Positions 52,757 through 62,065 of a stretch of 64,000 nt of DNA are shown piece after piece. Positions within the stretch are counted from its first letter, which is position 1. Each line of letters opens with the position of its first letter. The notes under the pieces were generated by a model. The model saw nothing but the letters and a program-made list of their open reading frames with translations, did not search any database and was not told the origin of the DNA. Origin of the DNA: Alcanivorax sp. DSM 26293 (GTDB lineage Bacteria; Pseudomonadota; Gammaproteobacteria; Pseudomonadales; Alcanivoracaceae); the NCBI RefSeq assembly GCF_900107995.1, contig NZ_FNUM01000002.1, positions 1 through 64,000 of the forward strand, written 5' to 3'. Made by a program: the position numbers and the translations under genes.

Positions 52757-54355
52757 TTAGTCCGTTTTCCATTTGGTAAACATCTTCTTCACCAGGAACG
52801 GTGTGAGTTTCAGTGAGGCACTGAGCATCTGGCCGATGCCCCTGGGGAAGACGAAGTGCAGAGCATTCTTGATGCCGTTGTAGGTGGCTTCGTCGAAGGG
52901 GTACCAGAAGATGTTGCGCTTGGAGGGCAGGATGTCCCAGTTGACCACTTTGGCCTGGGTCATTTCTTCCAGACCTTCCGGGCCATGGGTGCGGCCAATG
53001 CCGGACTCCTTCCAGCCACCCCAGGGGGTTTCGGACAGGCCGTGGCTGTAGAGGTGGTCGTTGATGGTGGTGACCCCGGACTGCAGGCGGGCGGCAATGG
53101 CGCGGCCGCGCTTGTTGTCTTTGGTCCATACCGAGGAGGTCAGTGCCAGTTTGGATTCGTTGGCCTTGCGAATGGCTTCTTCTTCGTTGGCCACACGCTG
53201 CACGGCTATCAAGGGCCCGAAGGTCTCGTCGCACATGGTGAGCATGTCGTCGGTGACATTGGTGAGCAGCGTGGCCGGGTGGAAGAAGCCGTTTTCCACA
53301 TCGCCCACCGGGCGGGACTGGGCTTCGATCCGGGCGCCCTTGGCCAGGGCATCTTCCAGATGTTGCTGCACGGTGCGCAGCTGGCCGGCGGTGGTCAGAC
53401 TGCCGATATCCACATCGAAATCCTTGCAGCCGACTCCGTGACGCAGCTGGCGGGTCTTTTTGGCAAGCAGATCCACAAACTGGTCGTAGACCGCATCTAC
53501 CACATACACCCGTTCCACGCCGCCACAGCTTTGTCCGGCATTCTGGTAGCCGGCCCAGGCGGCGCCGTTGGTGGCACGTTCCAGATCCGCGTCTTCCAGC
53601 ACCAGCATGGGATCATTGCCGCCCAGCTCCAGGGACACCGGGGTGAGGGTTTCGGCGGCCTGGGCCATCAGGGTCTTGCCGGCGGGGACGCTGCCGGTGA
53701 AGAACAGTTTGTCCACGCCATTCTCGAAAAAGCCGGTGGCCACTTTGGAACCGGAGCCGACGATATGATGGAACAGGCCTTCGGGTAACTCACCGGCAGC
53801 GATGATCTGCTCGATAGCACGGCCCACGGCCGGCGTGGCGGCAGCCACTTTCAGCAGCACGGCGTTGCCGGCCATCAGGCCCATGACAATTTCGCCGAAG
53901 GGAATGGATAGCGGGTAGTTCCAGGGGCTGATGATACCCACCACACCCAGGGGAACACGGAGCATGTGGGTCTTCTTGTTGAAGAACAGGATGCTGCCGC
54001 CGGGGCGGCTCTTTTCTTTCAGCGTTTTTTCAGCGTTGTTCGCATACCACTTGCAGGCCAGGGCGCAGGGCAGGACTTCCGTGGCCAGGGCGTCGGTCAG
54101 GGTCTTGCCGTTGCTCTCGCTGACAGTGCGAGCCAGGTCGTCAGCCCGATCCACGATGTAGCTGCGCATCATGGTGATATGGCGAGCCCGTTCCTTGAAC
54201 GATTTGGCCGCCCAGATGGCCTGGGCTTCTCGGGCTTTGCTCATGATCTCCGGCAGTTTGGCCAGATCGGTTTCATTCAGCTCCGCCACGGCGGTGCCGG
54301 TGGCCGGGTTGGTATCCAGTACGGTCTTGCTGTCGAGTTTTTCTTGCGCGGTCAT
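52757..54355 (-). CDS. Aldehyde dehydrogenase family protein
   Basis: This 532-residue NAD(P)-dependent dehydrogenase oxidises an aldehyde to an acid. The motifs IISPWNYPLSIPFGE (about residues 140-155), FTGSVPAGKTLM, SLELGGNDPMLV (catalytic Glu) and NAGQSCGGVERVYV (catalytic Cys) appear in order. The C-terminal IGQMLSASLKLTPFLVKKMF is longer and more hydrophobic than usual and may touch the membrane, which would suit fatty aldehydes. This assignment of substrate is inference. Confidence 0.9.
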   Translation of the reverse strand: MTAQEKLDSKTVLDTNPATGTAVAELNETDLAKLPEIMSKAREAQAIWAAKSFKERARHITMMRSYIVDRADDLARTVSESNGKTLTDALATEVLPCALACKWYANNAEKTLKEKSRPGGSILFFNKKTHMLRVPLGVVGIISPWNYPLSIPFGEIVMGLMAGNAVLLKVAAATPAVGRAIEQIIAAGELPEGLFHHIVGSGSKVATGFFENGVDKLFFTGSVPAGKTLMAQAAETLTPVSLELGGNDPMLVLEDADLERATNGAAWAGYQNAGQSCGGVERVYVVDAVYDQFVDLLAKKTRQLRHGVGCKDFDVDIGSLTTAGQLRTVQQHLEDALAKGARIEAQSRPVGDVENGFFHPATLLTNVTDDMLTMCDETFGPLIAVQRVANEEEAIRKANESKLALTSSVWTKDNKRGRAIAARLQSGVTTINDHLYSHGLSETPWGGWKESGIGRTHGPEGLEEMTQAKVVNWDILPSKRNIFWYPFDEATYNGIKNALHFVFPRGIGQMLSASLKLTPFLVKKMFTKWKTD

Positions 54356-54375
54356 GTGAGGACGTCTCCATCACG

Positions 54376-54397
54376 ACAGGCCGCCAGGGCGGCCTGT
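54376..54397 (-). terminator. Possible terminator of the AaeXAB-like operon
   Basis: The hairpin ACAGGCCGC/GCGGCCTGT lies about 100 bases downstream of the efflux gene, which reads leftwards, and just before the aldehyde dehydrogenase start. No T-run follows, so it is weak; it could also affect aldehyde dehydrogenase translation. Confidence 0.4.
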
Positions 54398-54489
54398 GGG
54401 CAGTTCAGAGGGGGCCAGTGTCTGGCGCCGGGAAAGGCGCATAGGTAAACACAGAGTAGACATCCTGGCTAGTGCTGTTCGGGCCGATT

Positions 54490-56586
54490 TCAGGCGGTGA
54501 CGCCCCGGTTTTGTTGCGTTTGTGCCAGGCGATACGCCATGCGCTCGAAAGTCAGGGCAATTCGCTCAAGGGCACCGGCAATCAGCTCCCGGTCGCGCTG
54601 GGCCAGGTTGCCAGCGTCTTCCATGTCCAGTTTGAGCTTTTCCGACTGTTGGCGAAAGCCCTCGTCGACTTTGCCCTGGGAGCAGGCCTGATAGGCGGCC
54701 GACAGTGCCAGTTGCCACCGGTTGGCGCTGTCTGCCAGGGAAGCAGGGGCATTACTGCGCAGCCGGCTTTGAATCCACAGGGAGACCTGGCCCAGGTTCA
54801 GCCCGGTGAGCCCCAGGTCAGTGAAGTGGCGGTGTGCCTCTGGCAGCGCCTTGTCACAGATGGTCAGCCAGCGCAGGCGGTCGGCCATGCGCGCATTGAA
54901 CCATTCCTCGTTAACGTTGGCGTTGCCGCCGGAAGCCTGGGACGGAACTCCCAGAAGCGTCAGATCCGCAGCGGTCTGGCGGATCAAACGTCGTCGCAGG
55001 TTGGGGCCATTGGGTGGGGTAATCAGCCGGAACATGAGGAAGGCGATGGCAATTCCCGTACTGATCGCCAGCCCGTTACTGGCCACTCTGGCCACGTCAA
55101 AATCCATGGCGTTACCCGGCTGCACCAGAATGATATAGGGCGTGCAGAATCCCAGTCCCAACGGCAGGGTCAGTCGTTTGCTGATCGCCAGCAGGCCGAT
55201 AAACAGGGGCGCGCCGAGAATCAGGATGAGCAGGGGAAAGTTGCCGTTATTGATCGCCAGCAGGGGCAGGGTGAAGAACAGTGCCACCGGTGTGGCCAGC
55301 ACGGAACTGAACGTGGCCCGCTTCAGTACCTGATCCGGTTCGGGCAGTCGTGCAAAGAGGATCGTGAACATGACCGGCATGATCATCAGCATGATCGCCA
55401 TGGGGCTGGCCGTACCGACCCAGAGGCCCGCTGCAAGGGCAAATACCAGCGCACTGCGCAGGCCCACGGCGGCGGCGATTTGCAGATCCCGATAGGGTTT
55501 CAGGCCCTGGGGCCGCAGCTGTACCTCGTGGCTCATATGCAGGGCCCGGTTGGCTTCCAGCGCCAGGATCAGATCAGCGGTCAGGTTCTGGGCGACCTGG
55601 AAGAAGCGACGCTGCAATGGCGGCGCATCATCGGCCTGGTCTCCCCGGGCCTCTCGCAATTGCTGGCGCAGGGCCTGGGCCTCTTTCATGGCCTGTTCGG
55701 CGGAAGGGGTTTCGCGCATGCGCTGGAAGGCGGTCCGCAAGGCATCCAGCAGGTCGCGCAGGGCCGGGGTCAGCAGATCGTCGTGGTTGCGCATCAGGCG
55801 CCCGATCACGCGAATGCGAGCGACCAGCGACAGGGTCTTGTGGCAGATTACCGTGGCTGCGCGGGCTCGCCCCGGCCCATGGCTGCCTTCGTAGTGAACC
55901 GCGCTGCTGTCATCACTGAGGGCAAAAATACCCTGCAGCAGGGTATCCACCTGATGGTGCCGTTTGGCGTGGGTGCCCGCCGGGTCCAGTTCCAGTTCCA
56001 GATAGGCCAGTGTCTGGTTGAGGGCGGTACGGGCATGCTCCTTGAGCAGGCTGCTGACCCGCACCGGCCATAGCAGGCTGCTGACCAGGGTGGCGCAGAG
56101 GGCGCCAAGAATGATTTCGCTGACCCGGGCGTTGGCAATGTGGAAGATGCCCAGACTGGAGGTGTTGGCCGGGTCGACAATCGCCAGCACCACAATGAGG
56201 GTGGCGGTGATCCCCGCCATGGCAAATCCGTAGATAAAATTGGCCTGGCGTACCCAGGCGGAGGCGCCAGCGTTAAGCCCGATCCACAGGGTCAGTGCGC
56301 CAATGGCGAGGGCCGGGTAGGGCAGCAACCAGGCCAGAATCAGCAGCCCCACGGCGCCGCCCACCAGGGTCCCGCCGATCTGGCAGAAGCCTTTTTCAAT
56401 GACCAGCCCGGTCTCCGGACGAACTTGCAGGAAGACGGCGGAAATCAGCGCCCAATAGGGCCGGTCCAGCTGTAACAGCATGGACAGATAGAGTGCCAGC
56501 GCCATGGCAATGACACCCTTGGTGGCGAACAGGACAGACTGGCGGTCTGGAGTGAGCAGGACGGCCAGTCGCGGATCCAGTGTCAT
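54490..56586 (-). CDS. FUSC-family efflux protein, AaeB-like
   Basis: This 698-residue inner-membrane protein has two blocks of membrane helices (about residues 20-170 and 360-520) separated by cytoplasmic domains, the FUSC/AaeB layout. E. coli AaeB exports aromatic carboxylic acids. The start ATG 56586 overlaps the HlyD-like gene's stop (ATGA); a longer frame to 56712 reads over that gene. It forms an operon with a HlyD-family protein and a DUF1656 protein, the AaeX/A/B order. Confidence 0.9.
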   Translation of the reverse strand: MTLDPRLAVLLTPDRQSVLFATKGVIAMALALYLSMLLQLDRPYWALISAVFLQVRPETGLVIEKGFCQIGGTLVGGAVGLLILAWLLPYPALAIGALTLWIGLNAGASAWVRQANFIYGFAMAGITATLIVVLAIVDPANTSSLGIFHIANARVSEIILGALCATLVSSLLWPVRVSSLLKEHARTALNQTLAYLELELDPAGTHAKRHHQVDTLLQGIFALSDDSSAVHYEGSHGPGRARAATVICHKTLSLVARIRVIGRLMRNHDDLLTPALRDLLDALRTAFQRMRETPSAEQAMKEAQALRQQLREARGDQADDAPPLQRRFFQVAQNLTADLILALEANRALHMSHEVQLRPQGLKPYRDLQIAAAVGLRSALVFALAAGLWVGTASPMAIMLMIMPVMFTILFARLPEPDQVLKRATFSSVLATPVALFFTLPLLAINNGNFPLLILILGAPLFIGLLAISKRLTLPLGLGFCTPYIILVQPGNAMDFDVARVASNGLAISTGIAIAFLMFRLITPPNGPNLRRRLIRQTAADLTLLGVPSQASGGNANVNEEWFNARMADRLRWLTICDKALPEAHRHFTDLGLTGLNLGQVSLWIQSRLRSNAPASLADSANRWQLALSAAYQACSQGKVDEGFRQQSEKLKLDMEDAGNLAQRDRELIAGALERIALTFERMAYRLAQTQQNRGVTA

Positions 56587-57461
56587 TGGTCGCTCTGGTT
56601 TTCCCGCTCGTGGAGTCGCACGGTGGCGGTCATGCCGGCGGCCAGCAGGATGTCGTCGGGGATGTGGTCCAGTTCGATATGGACGGGAATGCGCTGGGCC
56701 AGCCGCACCCAATTGAAGGTCTGCTGGACCTGGGGCAGTAACTGGCCGTCGGTCTGGGTGTTGGCGTTGGCGATGGCCTGTCCCACGCTGGTGACCTTGC
56801 CGCGCAGTTTGCGGGCGCCGTTCATGAGCACCACCGTGGCTCGCTGGCCCACTTCCACCATGGGTAGCTTGGTTTCTTCGAAGTAGCCGGTGACATAGAA
56901 GCTGCCGGCTTTGACCATGGAAACCACCGGGGTGCCCTGTTTGACGAAGTTACCCTGTTGCAGGGTCAGGTTGACGATGGTGCCGTCTGCGGGAGCTTCC
57001 ACCTGTGTCCGCTCCAGGTTGATTCGGGCGCTGGCCACTTCGGCTTGGGCCAGCGCCACATTGGCGGCGGCTAACTGGGCCTCAATACGCGCACTATCCA
57101 GCTCTTCAGGGCTGATGCTGTTGCTGGCGTGCAGCTGCTTGCGCCGTTCGTACTGGTGCTCGGCCAGGCGCAGGGATTCCTGCTCGTGAAGCAGCTGGGC
57201 TTCCGCCCGTGCCAGGGTGGCCCGGTAGCGGATGTCATCGATACGGAACAGGGGGTCTCCCTGTTGTACGGTCTGATCGTCTCGAATATGCAGTTCCCGT
57301 ACCCAGCCGGACACATCCGGAGAGAGTGTAATGATCTCGGCGCGCACCTTGCCGTCGCGGGTCCAGGGGGCATAGAGGTAATAATTCCACACCCAGTTGC
57401 CGGCCAGCAGGGCCAGAATCACCAGCACTACGGTGAGCAGAATGCGTAGCGGTTGTTGCAT
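56583..57461 (-). CDS. HlyD-family membrane fusion protein, AaeA-like
   Basis: This 292-residue periplasmic adaptor has an N-terminal anchor (about 7-27), a biotinyl-lipoyl-like hairpin (about 45-185, VSGWVRELHIRDDQTVQQGDPLFRID and APADGTIVNLTLQQGNFV) with a coiled-coil hairpin between, and a beta-barrel domain. It would link the FUSC pump to an outer-membrane channel, which is not encoded nearby. Nine bases after the DUF1656 gene. Confidence 0.92.
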   Translation of the reverse strand: MQQPLRILLTVVLVILALLAGNWVWNYYLYAPWTRDGKVRAEIITLSPDVSGWVRELHIRDDQTVQQGDPLFRIDDIRYRATLARAEAQLLHEQESLRLAEHQYERRKQLHASNSISPEELDSARIEAQLAAANVALAQAEVASARINLERTQVEAPADGTIVNLTLQQGNFVKQGTPVVSMVKAGSFYVTGYFEETKLPMVEVGQRATVVLMNGARKLRGKVTSVGQAIANANTQTDGQLLPQVQQTFNWVRLAQRIPVHIELDHIPDDILLAAGMTATVRLHERENQSDQ

Positions 57462-57470
57462 GAATTGTCC

Positions 57471-57671
57471 CTAGCTCAGCGCTCTCAGGAAAAGGGCTAC
57501 AAAGCAGATAAACAGTGACAGATAGACCCAGGCACTCTTCCAGAGTTGCTGATGCCAGCCCAGTTTGCGCAGCAGCAGGAAGGTCAACAGGGTAAGCACC
57601 ATGCCCAGCAGCACGAACAGCACCATGGGGCTGATCAGCAGTCCGCCAACCGGAATTTCATGCAGCCACAT
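57471..57671 (-). CDS. DUF1656 (AaeX-like) small membrane protein
   Basis: This 66-residue protein has two hydrophobic helices and the DUF1656 start MWLHEIPVGGLLISPMV. Such proteins accompany AaeAB-type efflux systems; their role is not established. It is the first gene of this operon. Confidence 0.9.
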   Translation of the reverse strand: MWLHEIPVGGLLISPMVLFVLLGMVLTLLTFLLLRKLGWHQQLWKSAWVYLSLFICFVALFLRALS

Positions 57672-57727
57672 CGTTGTTTCCCGGCAGTGTCATGTTAGCG
57701 AGCATGGTAACGGATAATTCGGGGCCG

Positions 57728-57869
57728 CTGTAGGAGCATCGCTCGAGGTGCGAACCGCGCATCAGCAAGGACCGAAAAGGAGCTTCCTGGCTCGACAGGT
57801 TCAGAAAGACACTCGAAATGGTTTCCCTCGCCAGGGCTCGGGTTCGCACCTCGAGAGGTGCTCCTACAG
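57728..57869. repeat. Family B dispersed palindrome
   Basis: Left arm 57728-57756 (CTGTAGGAGCATCGCTCGAG...) and right arm 57841-57869 (...GAGAGGTGCTCCTACAG) pair at 27 of 29 positions around 84 bases. It lies between the dapE and DUF1656 genes; the rest of the gap (57672-57936) shows no gene. Confidence 0.9.
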
Positions 57870-57936
57870 GTGCCATAAGTAGAGGCCGGATTAGCCTGTT
57901 TCCGCGCTACGGACACCCTCGGCAACGAGTGCCGAT

Positions 57937-59064
57937 TCACTGCATCAGCTTTTCGAGCAGGCGGGTGTAGATTCCGGTCAGCGTATTCAGCTCACTGATG
58001 CTGGTGTGCTCGTCCACCTTGTGGATGGTGGCATTGATGGGGCCCAGTTCCACCACCTGGCTGCCGGTGGGCGCAATAAAGCGGCCGTCACTGGTGCCAC
58101 CGGCGGTGGACAGCTCGGTGTCGCGCCCCGTGATATCGCGAATCGCCGCGACGGCAGCATCCACCAGGGCGCCTCGATCGGTGAGGAACGGCTGGCCGGA
58201 CAGGGTCCATTGCAGGTCGTAATCCAGGCCATGCTTGTCCAGGATCGCCTCGGTACGTTCGCGCAACAGGGCATCTGTCAGCTCCGTGGAGAAACGGAAA
58301 TTGAAGATGACCTCACAGGTGCCTGGGATCACATTGGTGGCACCGGTGCCGGCGTTGATGTTGGAGATCTGGAAACTGGTGGCGGGAAAGAACGCATTGC
58401 CCTGATCCCATTCCGTGGCGGCCAGTTCGGCCAGGGCTGGTGCCACATCGTGGACCGGGTTGCGGGCCAGGTGCGGGTAGGCCACGTGGCCCTGGATGCC
58501 TTTGACTGTCAGGCGAGCCCCCAGTGAGCCACGGCGCCCGTTCTTGATCACATCGCCCACGGTGTTGGTGGAGGAGGGTTCGCCCACCAGGCAGTAGTCG
58601 ATATGTTCGTTGCGGGCCTGCAGATGCTCGACCACCTTGACGGTGCCGTTCACTGACGGTCCTTCTTCATCGGCGGTGATCAGCAGTGCCAGGCTTCCCT
58701 TGTGTTCCGGGTTGGCGGCAACGAAATCTTCAATGGCCACCATCATGGCCGCGATGGAGCCTTTCATGTCGGCCGTGCCACGGCCATAAAGCAGATCGCC
58801 TTCCTCGGTGGGGGTGAAAGGGTCGTACTTCCACGCTGTCACATCCCCGGTAGGGACCACGTCGGTGTGGCCGGCAAAGGCAAATACCGGTCCCTCCGTG
58901 CCACGGCGGGCCCACAGGTTGCGGACCTCCTCGAACCAGAGGGTTTCGCACTGGAAACCGAGGGCTTCCAGTTTTTCAATCATCCAGTCCTGGCAGCCTT
59001 CGTCCTCAGGGGTAACGGAAGCGCGGCGGATGAGTTCCTTGGTGTAATCGAGGGTGCGGGACAT
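57937..59064 (-). CDS. dapE: Succinyl-diaminopimelate desuccinylase DapE
   Basis: This 375-residue zinc hydrolase cleaves N-succinyl-LL-diaminopimelate in lysine and peptidoglycan precursor synthesis. Metal and catalytic motifs are visible: [39 protein letters not shown] and GEPSS. Length is standard. It is in the same direction as dapD, with a nested repeat between them. Confidence 0.95.
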   Translation of the reverse strand: MSRTLDYTKELIRRASVTPEDEGCQDWMIEKLEALGFQCETLWFEEVRNLWARRGTEGPVFAFAGHTDVVPTGDVTAWKYDPFTPTEEGDLLYGRGTADMKGSIAAMMVAIEDFVAANPEHKGSLALLITADEEGPSVNGTVKVVEHLQARNEHIDYCLVGEPSSTNTVGDVIKNGRRGSLGARLTVKGIQGHVAYPHLARNPVHDVAPALAELAATEWDQGNAFFPATSFQISNINAGTGATNVIPGTCEVIFNFRFSTELTDALLRERTEAILDKHGLDYDLQWTLSGQPFLTDRGALVDAAVAAIRDITGRDTELSTAGGTSDGRFIAPTGSQVVELGPINATIHKVDEHTSISELNTLTGIYTRLLEKLMQ

Positions 59065-59094
59065 GACGATTCCAGTATCGGTGATTCAAAGCCG

Positions 59095-59240
59095 CTGTAG
59101 GAGCACCTCTCGAGGTGCGGAGGGTGGTTGCGAGTCACGAGTTACGAGAAGCGAACGGCAAAACCGGTTTTGATTTTCGCAACTCGTGCCTCGTTACTCG
59201 CTTCTGGCCTTGGTTCGCACCTCGAGAGGTGCTCCTACAG
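59095..59240. repeat. Family B palindrome enclosing a family A element
   Basis: The outer arms 59095-59119 and 59216-59240 are perfectly complementary over 25 bases (CTGTAGGAGCACCTCTCGAG...). The 96 bases between them consist almost wholly of a family A unit (59128-59205). Confidence 0.9.
59128..59205. repeat. Family A palindrome nested inside family B
   Basis: Left side GTTGCGAGTCACGAGTTACG and right side GTGCCTCGTTACTCGCTTCT. The core from ACCGGTTTTGATTTTCGCAA matches the copy at 47201 exactly. Confidence 0.85.
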
Positions 59241-59265
59241 GTGGCCCGGTCGGGGGCTTGGAGCC

Positions 59266-60300
59266 TCAGTTGTGTTTGTGCAGCTCTTCGTTCAGGGCGA
59301 TGGCGCTCTTGTTGGTCAGGCACTGCACCGCACCATTGGTGGTGTTGCGGCGGAACAGCAGGTCGGACTGGCCAGCCAGATCGCGGGCCTTGACGGTGTC
59401 CACAATCTCGCCCTTGTCGTCCAGCAACTGCACCTTGGAACCGGAGGTGATGTACAGGCCGGCTTCGATGGTGCAGCGGTCTCCCAGCGGGATACCGGTA
59501 CCGGCATTGGCGCCCAGCAGGCAGCCTTCGCCCAGGGAGATGATGATGTTGCCGCCGCCGGACAGGGTGCCCATGGTGGAGGCGCCGCCGCCAATGTCGG
59601 AGCCTTTGCCCACGAACACGCCGGCGGAAATACGGCCTTCGATCATGCCCGGGCCTTCGGTGCCGGCGTTAAAGTTGATAAAGCCTTCGTGCATGATGGT
59701 GGTGCCTTCGCCCACATAGGCGCCCAGACGCACCCGTGCCGTGTCGGCAATCCGTACGCCCTTGGGCACCACGTAGTCCGTCATCTTGGGGAACTTGTCC
59801 ACGCTGTTCACTTCCAGCACCTTGCCGTTAAGGCGGGCCAGCAGCTGACGCTCGGGCAGTTCGTCCAGATCCACGGCACCTTCGTTGGTCCAGGCCACGT
59901 TGGGCAGCAGCGGGAACATGCCGGAGAGATTGACGCCGTGAGGCTTTACCAGACGGTGGGAGATCAGCTGCAGTTTCAGGTAGGCCTCCGGGGTGGACGC
60001 CGGCTCCGCATCGGTTTCCAGCACGGTGAGAACCACAGGACGATCGGATTCCTGGAACGCCACCGCATAGCTGGCTTCATGTTCAAAGCCGGCTTCACGC
60101 CATTCGCGGGCAATGTGCTGCACCTGACGGTGGGTCAGTTCGATGGCGGCATTGCCACCTTGATAACCCAGTTCCTCGCGGATCACTTCCACCAGTTTGT
60201 TATCCGGGTTGATGGCCGGATCCGGGTAAAACACTTCCAGCCAGTTGTCGTTGCGGTTCTTGGTGCCGCAGCCCAGGGCGATGGCGAAAAAGTTGCTCAT
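59266..60300 (-). CDS. dapD: Tetrahydrodipicolinate N-succinyltransferase DapD
   Basis: This 344-residue enzyme succinylates tetrahydrodipicolinate with succinyl-CoA. The length and left-handed beta-helix hexapeptides (GRISAGVFVGKGSDIGGGASTMG, GEGCLLGANAGTGIPLGDRC) match the longer pseudomonad type of DapD, not the 274-residue E. coli type. GAGAGGA precedes the ATG. Clustered with dapC and dapE. Confidence 0.95.
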   Translation of the reverse strand: MSNFFAIALGCGTKNRNDNWLEVFYPDPAINPDNKLVEVIREELGYQGGNAAIELTHRQVQHIAREWREAGFEHEASYAVAFQESDRPVVLTVLETDAEPASTPEAYLKLQLISHRLVKPHGVNLSGMFPLLPNVAWTNEGAVDLDELPERQLLARLNGKVLEVNSVDKFPKMTDYVVPKGVRIADTARVRLGAYVGEGTTIMHEGFINFNAGTEGPGMIEGRISAGVFVGKGSDIGGGASTMGTLSGGGNIIISLGEGCLLGANAGTGIPLGDRCTIEAGLYITSGSKVQLLDDKGEIVDTVKARDLAGQSDLLFRRNTTNGAVQCLTNKSAIALNEELHKHN

Positions 60301-60342
60301 GGTGTCCTCTCTTCAATGCGTCGAACGACAGGCGTCTGACGC

Positions 60343-60690
60343 TTAATTCAATGTGTCTTTCCACTCGTCGGCCTTGAAACCGGCGAGGATGAAATCGTCG
60401 TTCTGCAGAATCGGGCGTTTGATGATGGACGGATTCTCCGTCGCTACGGTAATCGCCTTTTCCGTGTTCATGGATTCCTGGACCGCATCATCCAGCTTTT
60501 TCCAGGTGGTGCCGCGTTTGTTGATCACGGTTTCCCAGCCCAGTGCTTCCAGCCACTGACGAAGACGTTGCTCAGGCACGCCTTCCTTTTTGTAGTCATG
60601 GAAGTGATAGACGATACCGTTGTCGTCCAGCCACTTCATGGCTTTCTTCATGGTATTGCAGTTCTTGATACCGAAGAGGGTCAGTTCCAT
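60343..60690 (-). CDS. ArsC/Spx-family protein, YffB-like
   Basis: This 115-residue thioredoxin-fold protein has an N-terminal GIKNCNTMKKAMKWLD with a single Cys of the CX3-type and a later Arg in SIIKRPIL, as in YffB/Spx relatives. Its place between dapD and dapC is conserved in pseudomonads, but its role there is unknown. True arsenate reduction is unlikely. Confidence 0.88.
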   Translation of the reverse strand: MELTLFGIKNCNTMKKAMKWLDDNGIVYHFHDYKKEGVPEQRLRQWLEALGWETVINKRGTTWKKLDDAVQESMNTEKAITVATENPSIIKRPILQNDDFILAGFKADEWKDTLN

Positions 60691-60711
60691 GTCGGTTCCT
60701 TCTAACGCTTT

Positions 60712-60742
60712 CTGTAGGAGCGTCGCTGGCGGCGCGAATCAG
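60712..60742. repeat. Family B left arm
   Basis: CTGTAGGAGCGTCGCTGGCG opens this unit. A possible degraded right arm (GCGCCTGCGGCGATGTTACAG, about 60865-60885) runs into the dapC stop codon. Between them is a family A unit, repeating the nested arrangement at 59095. Confidence 0.6.
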
Positions 60743-60750
60743 ACCGGGTG

Positions 60751-60842
60751 GCGAGTCACGAGTTTCGAGTTGCGAAAACCTTAAAACAATGCTGGTTTTA
60801 CGTTTTTGACCTTCGAAACTCGCTTCTCGTAACTCGAAACGC
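60751..60842. repeat. Family A dispersed palindrome
   Basis: Left side GCGAGTCACGAGTTTCGAGT, right side CGCTTCTCGTAACTCGAAAC. It lies between the YffB-like and dapC genes. Confidence 0.85.
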
Positions 60843-60879
60843 TTGTCTCCTTGCTGTCAGCACCGCGCCTGCGGCGATG

Positions 60880-62061
60880 TTACAGCGTATCCAGCAACGC
60901 CTTGATCCGTTTCGCCCCTTCCACACATTCTTCCAGTGGTGCCACCAGCGCCATGCGAACCCGGTTCTTGCCCGGGTTCTTGCCATTCACCGTGCGTGAC
61001 AGGTAGCGGCCGGGAAGGACGGTCACATTCTGTTCAGCTTGCAGGCGCTGGGCGAATTCCTCATCGGAAATCGGTGTCTTCGGCCACAGGTAGAAGCCCG
61101 CTGCCGGGGCGGATACCTTAAGAGCGCCACCGAGAATGTCCAGTACCGCGTCGAATTTTTCCCGGTACAGGGCCCGGTTCGTTTCCACGTGGGTTTCATC
61201 ATTCCAGGCTGCGATGCTGGCCAGCTGATGATGCATCGGCATGGCGCAGCCATGGTAGGTGCGGTAGCGCAGGAAACCCTTGAGGATTTCGCTGTCACCG
61301 GCCACGAAACCGGAGCGCAGCCCCGGCAGGTTGGAGCGTTTGGACAGGGAATGAAACACCACGCAACGGCGGTAGTCATCCCGGCCCAGTTCCGCACAGG
61401 CCTGAAGCAGGCCGGCGGGGGGCTTGTCCCGGTAGATTTCCGAATAGCACTCGTCCGAGGCGATCACGAAATCGTACTTGTCGGCCAGCTGTATCAGGGC
61501 CTTGAGCTGGGCCTTGGTCAGGGTGGCCCCGGTGGGGTTACCGGGGGTGCAGATAAACAGCAGCTGGGTGCGAATCCAGGTGTCTTCGCTGACGGCATCG
61601 AAATCCGGCTGCAGGCCGGTGTCATCGGTGCAGGGCAGATACACGGGTTCGCCACCGGCCAACAGGGTGGCACCTTCATAGATCTGGTAGAAGGGATTGG
61701 GCATCAGCACCAGCGGCTGACGCTGGCGATCGATGACCGCTTGGGTGAAGGCAAACAGCGCCTCCCGGGTGCCATTCACCGGGAGTACCTGGCTGCTGGC
61801 ATCCACGCTATTGAGATGGAAGCGGCGCTTCAGCCAGGTCGCAATGGCGTCGCTCAGCTCCGGAATGCCGGCGGTGGTCGGGTAACGCGACAGCAGGGCA
61901 GTGTTGTCGCGCAATACCTCTTGCACGAAGTCCGGTGAAGGATGTTTCGGTTCGCCAATGGACAGGGCAATGGGGGACTTGTCCGAGCCCGGCAAGTCCT
62001 TGAACAGGAGCTTCAGTTTTTCAAACGGGTAAGGGTGCAACCGTTCCAGATCTGGGTTCAT
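60880..62061 (-). CDS. dapC: N-succinyldiaminopimelate aminotransferase DapC
   Basis: This 393-residue PLP enzyme of the aspartate aminotransferase fold I class makes N-succinyl-LL-diaminopimelate. Seen are CTPGNPTGATLT, ASDECYSEIY and the PLP lysine region FHSLSKRSNLPGLRSGF. Position beside dapD, dapE and glnD supports DapC. ATG 62061 fits the family; the frame extending to 62217 runs into glnD. Confidence 0.93.
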   Translation of the reverse strand: MNPDLERLHPYPFEKLKLLFKDLPGSDKSPIALSIGEPKHPSPDFVQEVLRDNTALLSRYPTTAGIPELSDAIATWLKRRFHLNSVDASSQVLPVNGTREALFAFTQAVIDRQRQPLVLMPNPFYQIYEGATLLAGGEPVYLPCTDDTGLQPDFDAVSEDTWIRTQLLFICTPGNPTGATLTKAQLKALIQLADKYDFVIASDECYSEIYRDKPPAGLLQACAELGRDDYRRCVVFHSLSKRSNLPGLRSGFVAGDSEILKGFLRYRTYHGCAMPMHHQLASIAAWNDETHVETNRALYREKFDAVLDILGGALKVSAPAAGFYLWPKTPISDEEFAQRLQAEQNVTVLPGRYLSRTVNGKNPGKNRVRMALVAPLEECVEGAKRIKALLDTL

Positions 62062-62065
62062 AGGG

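Noticed and set aside
54472-56073. Rightward 533-codon open frame opposite the FUSC gene
   Set aside because: Shadow of a coding region with clear family motifs.
60343-60690. Arsenate reductase function for the ArsC-like gene
   Set aside because: It sits in a lysine-biosynthesis cluster and resembles YffB; no arsenic genes are near.
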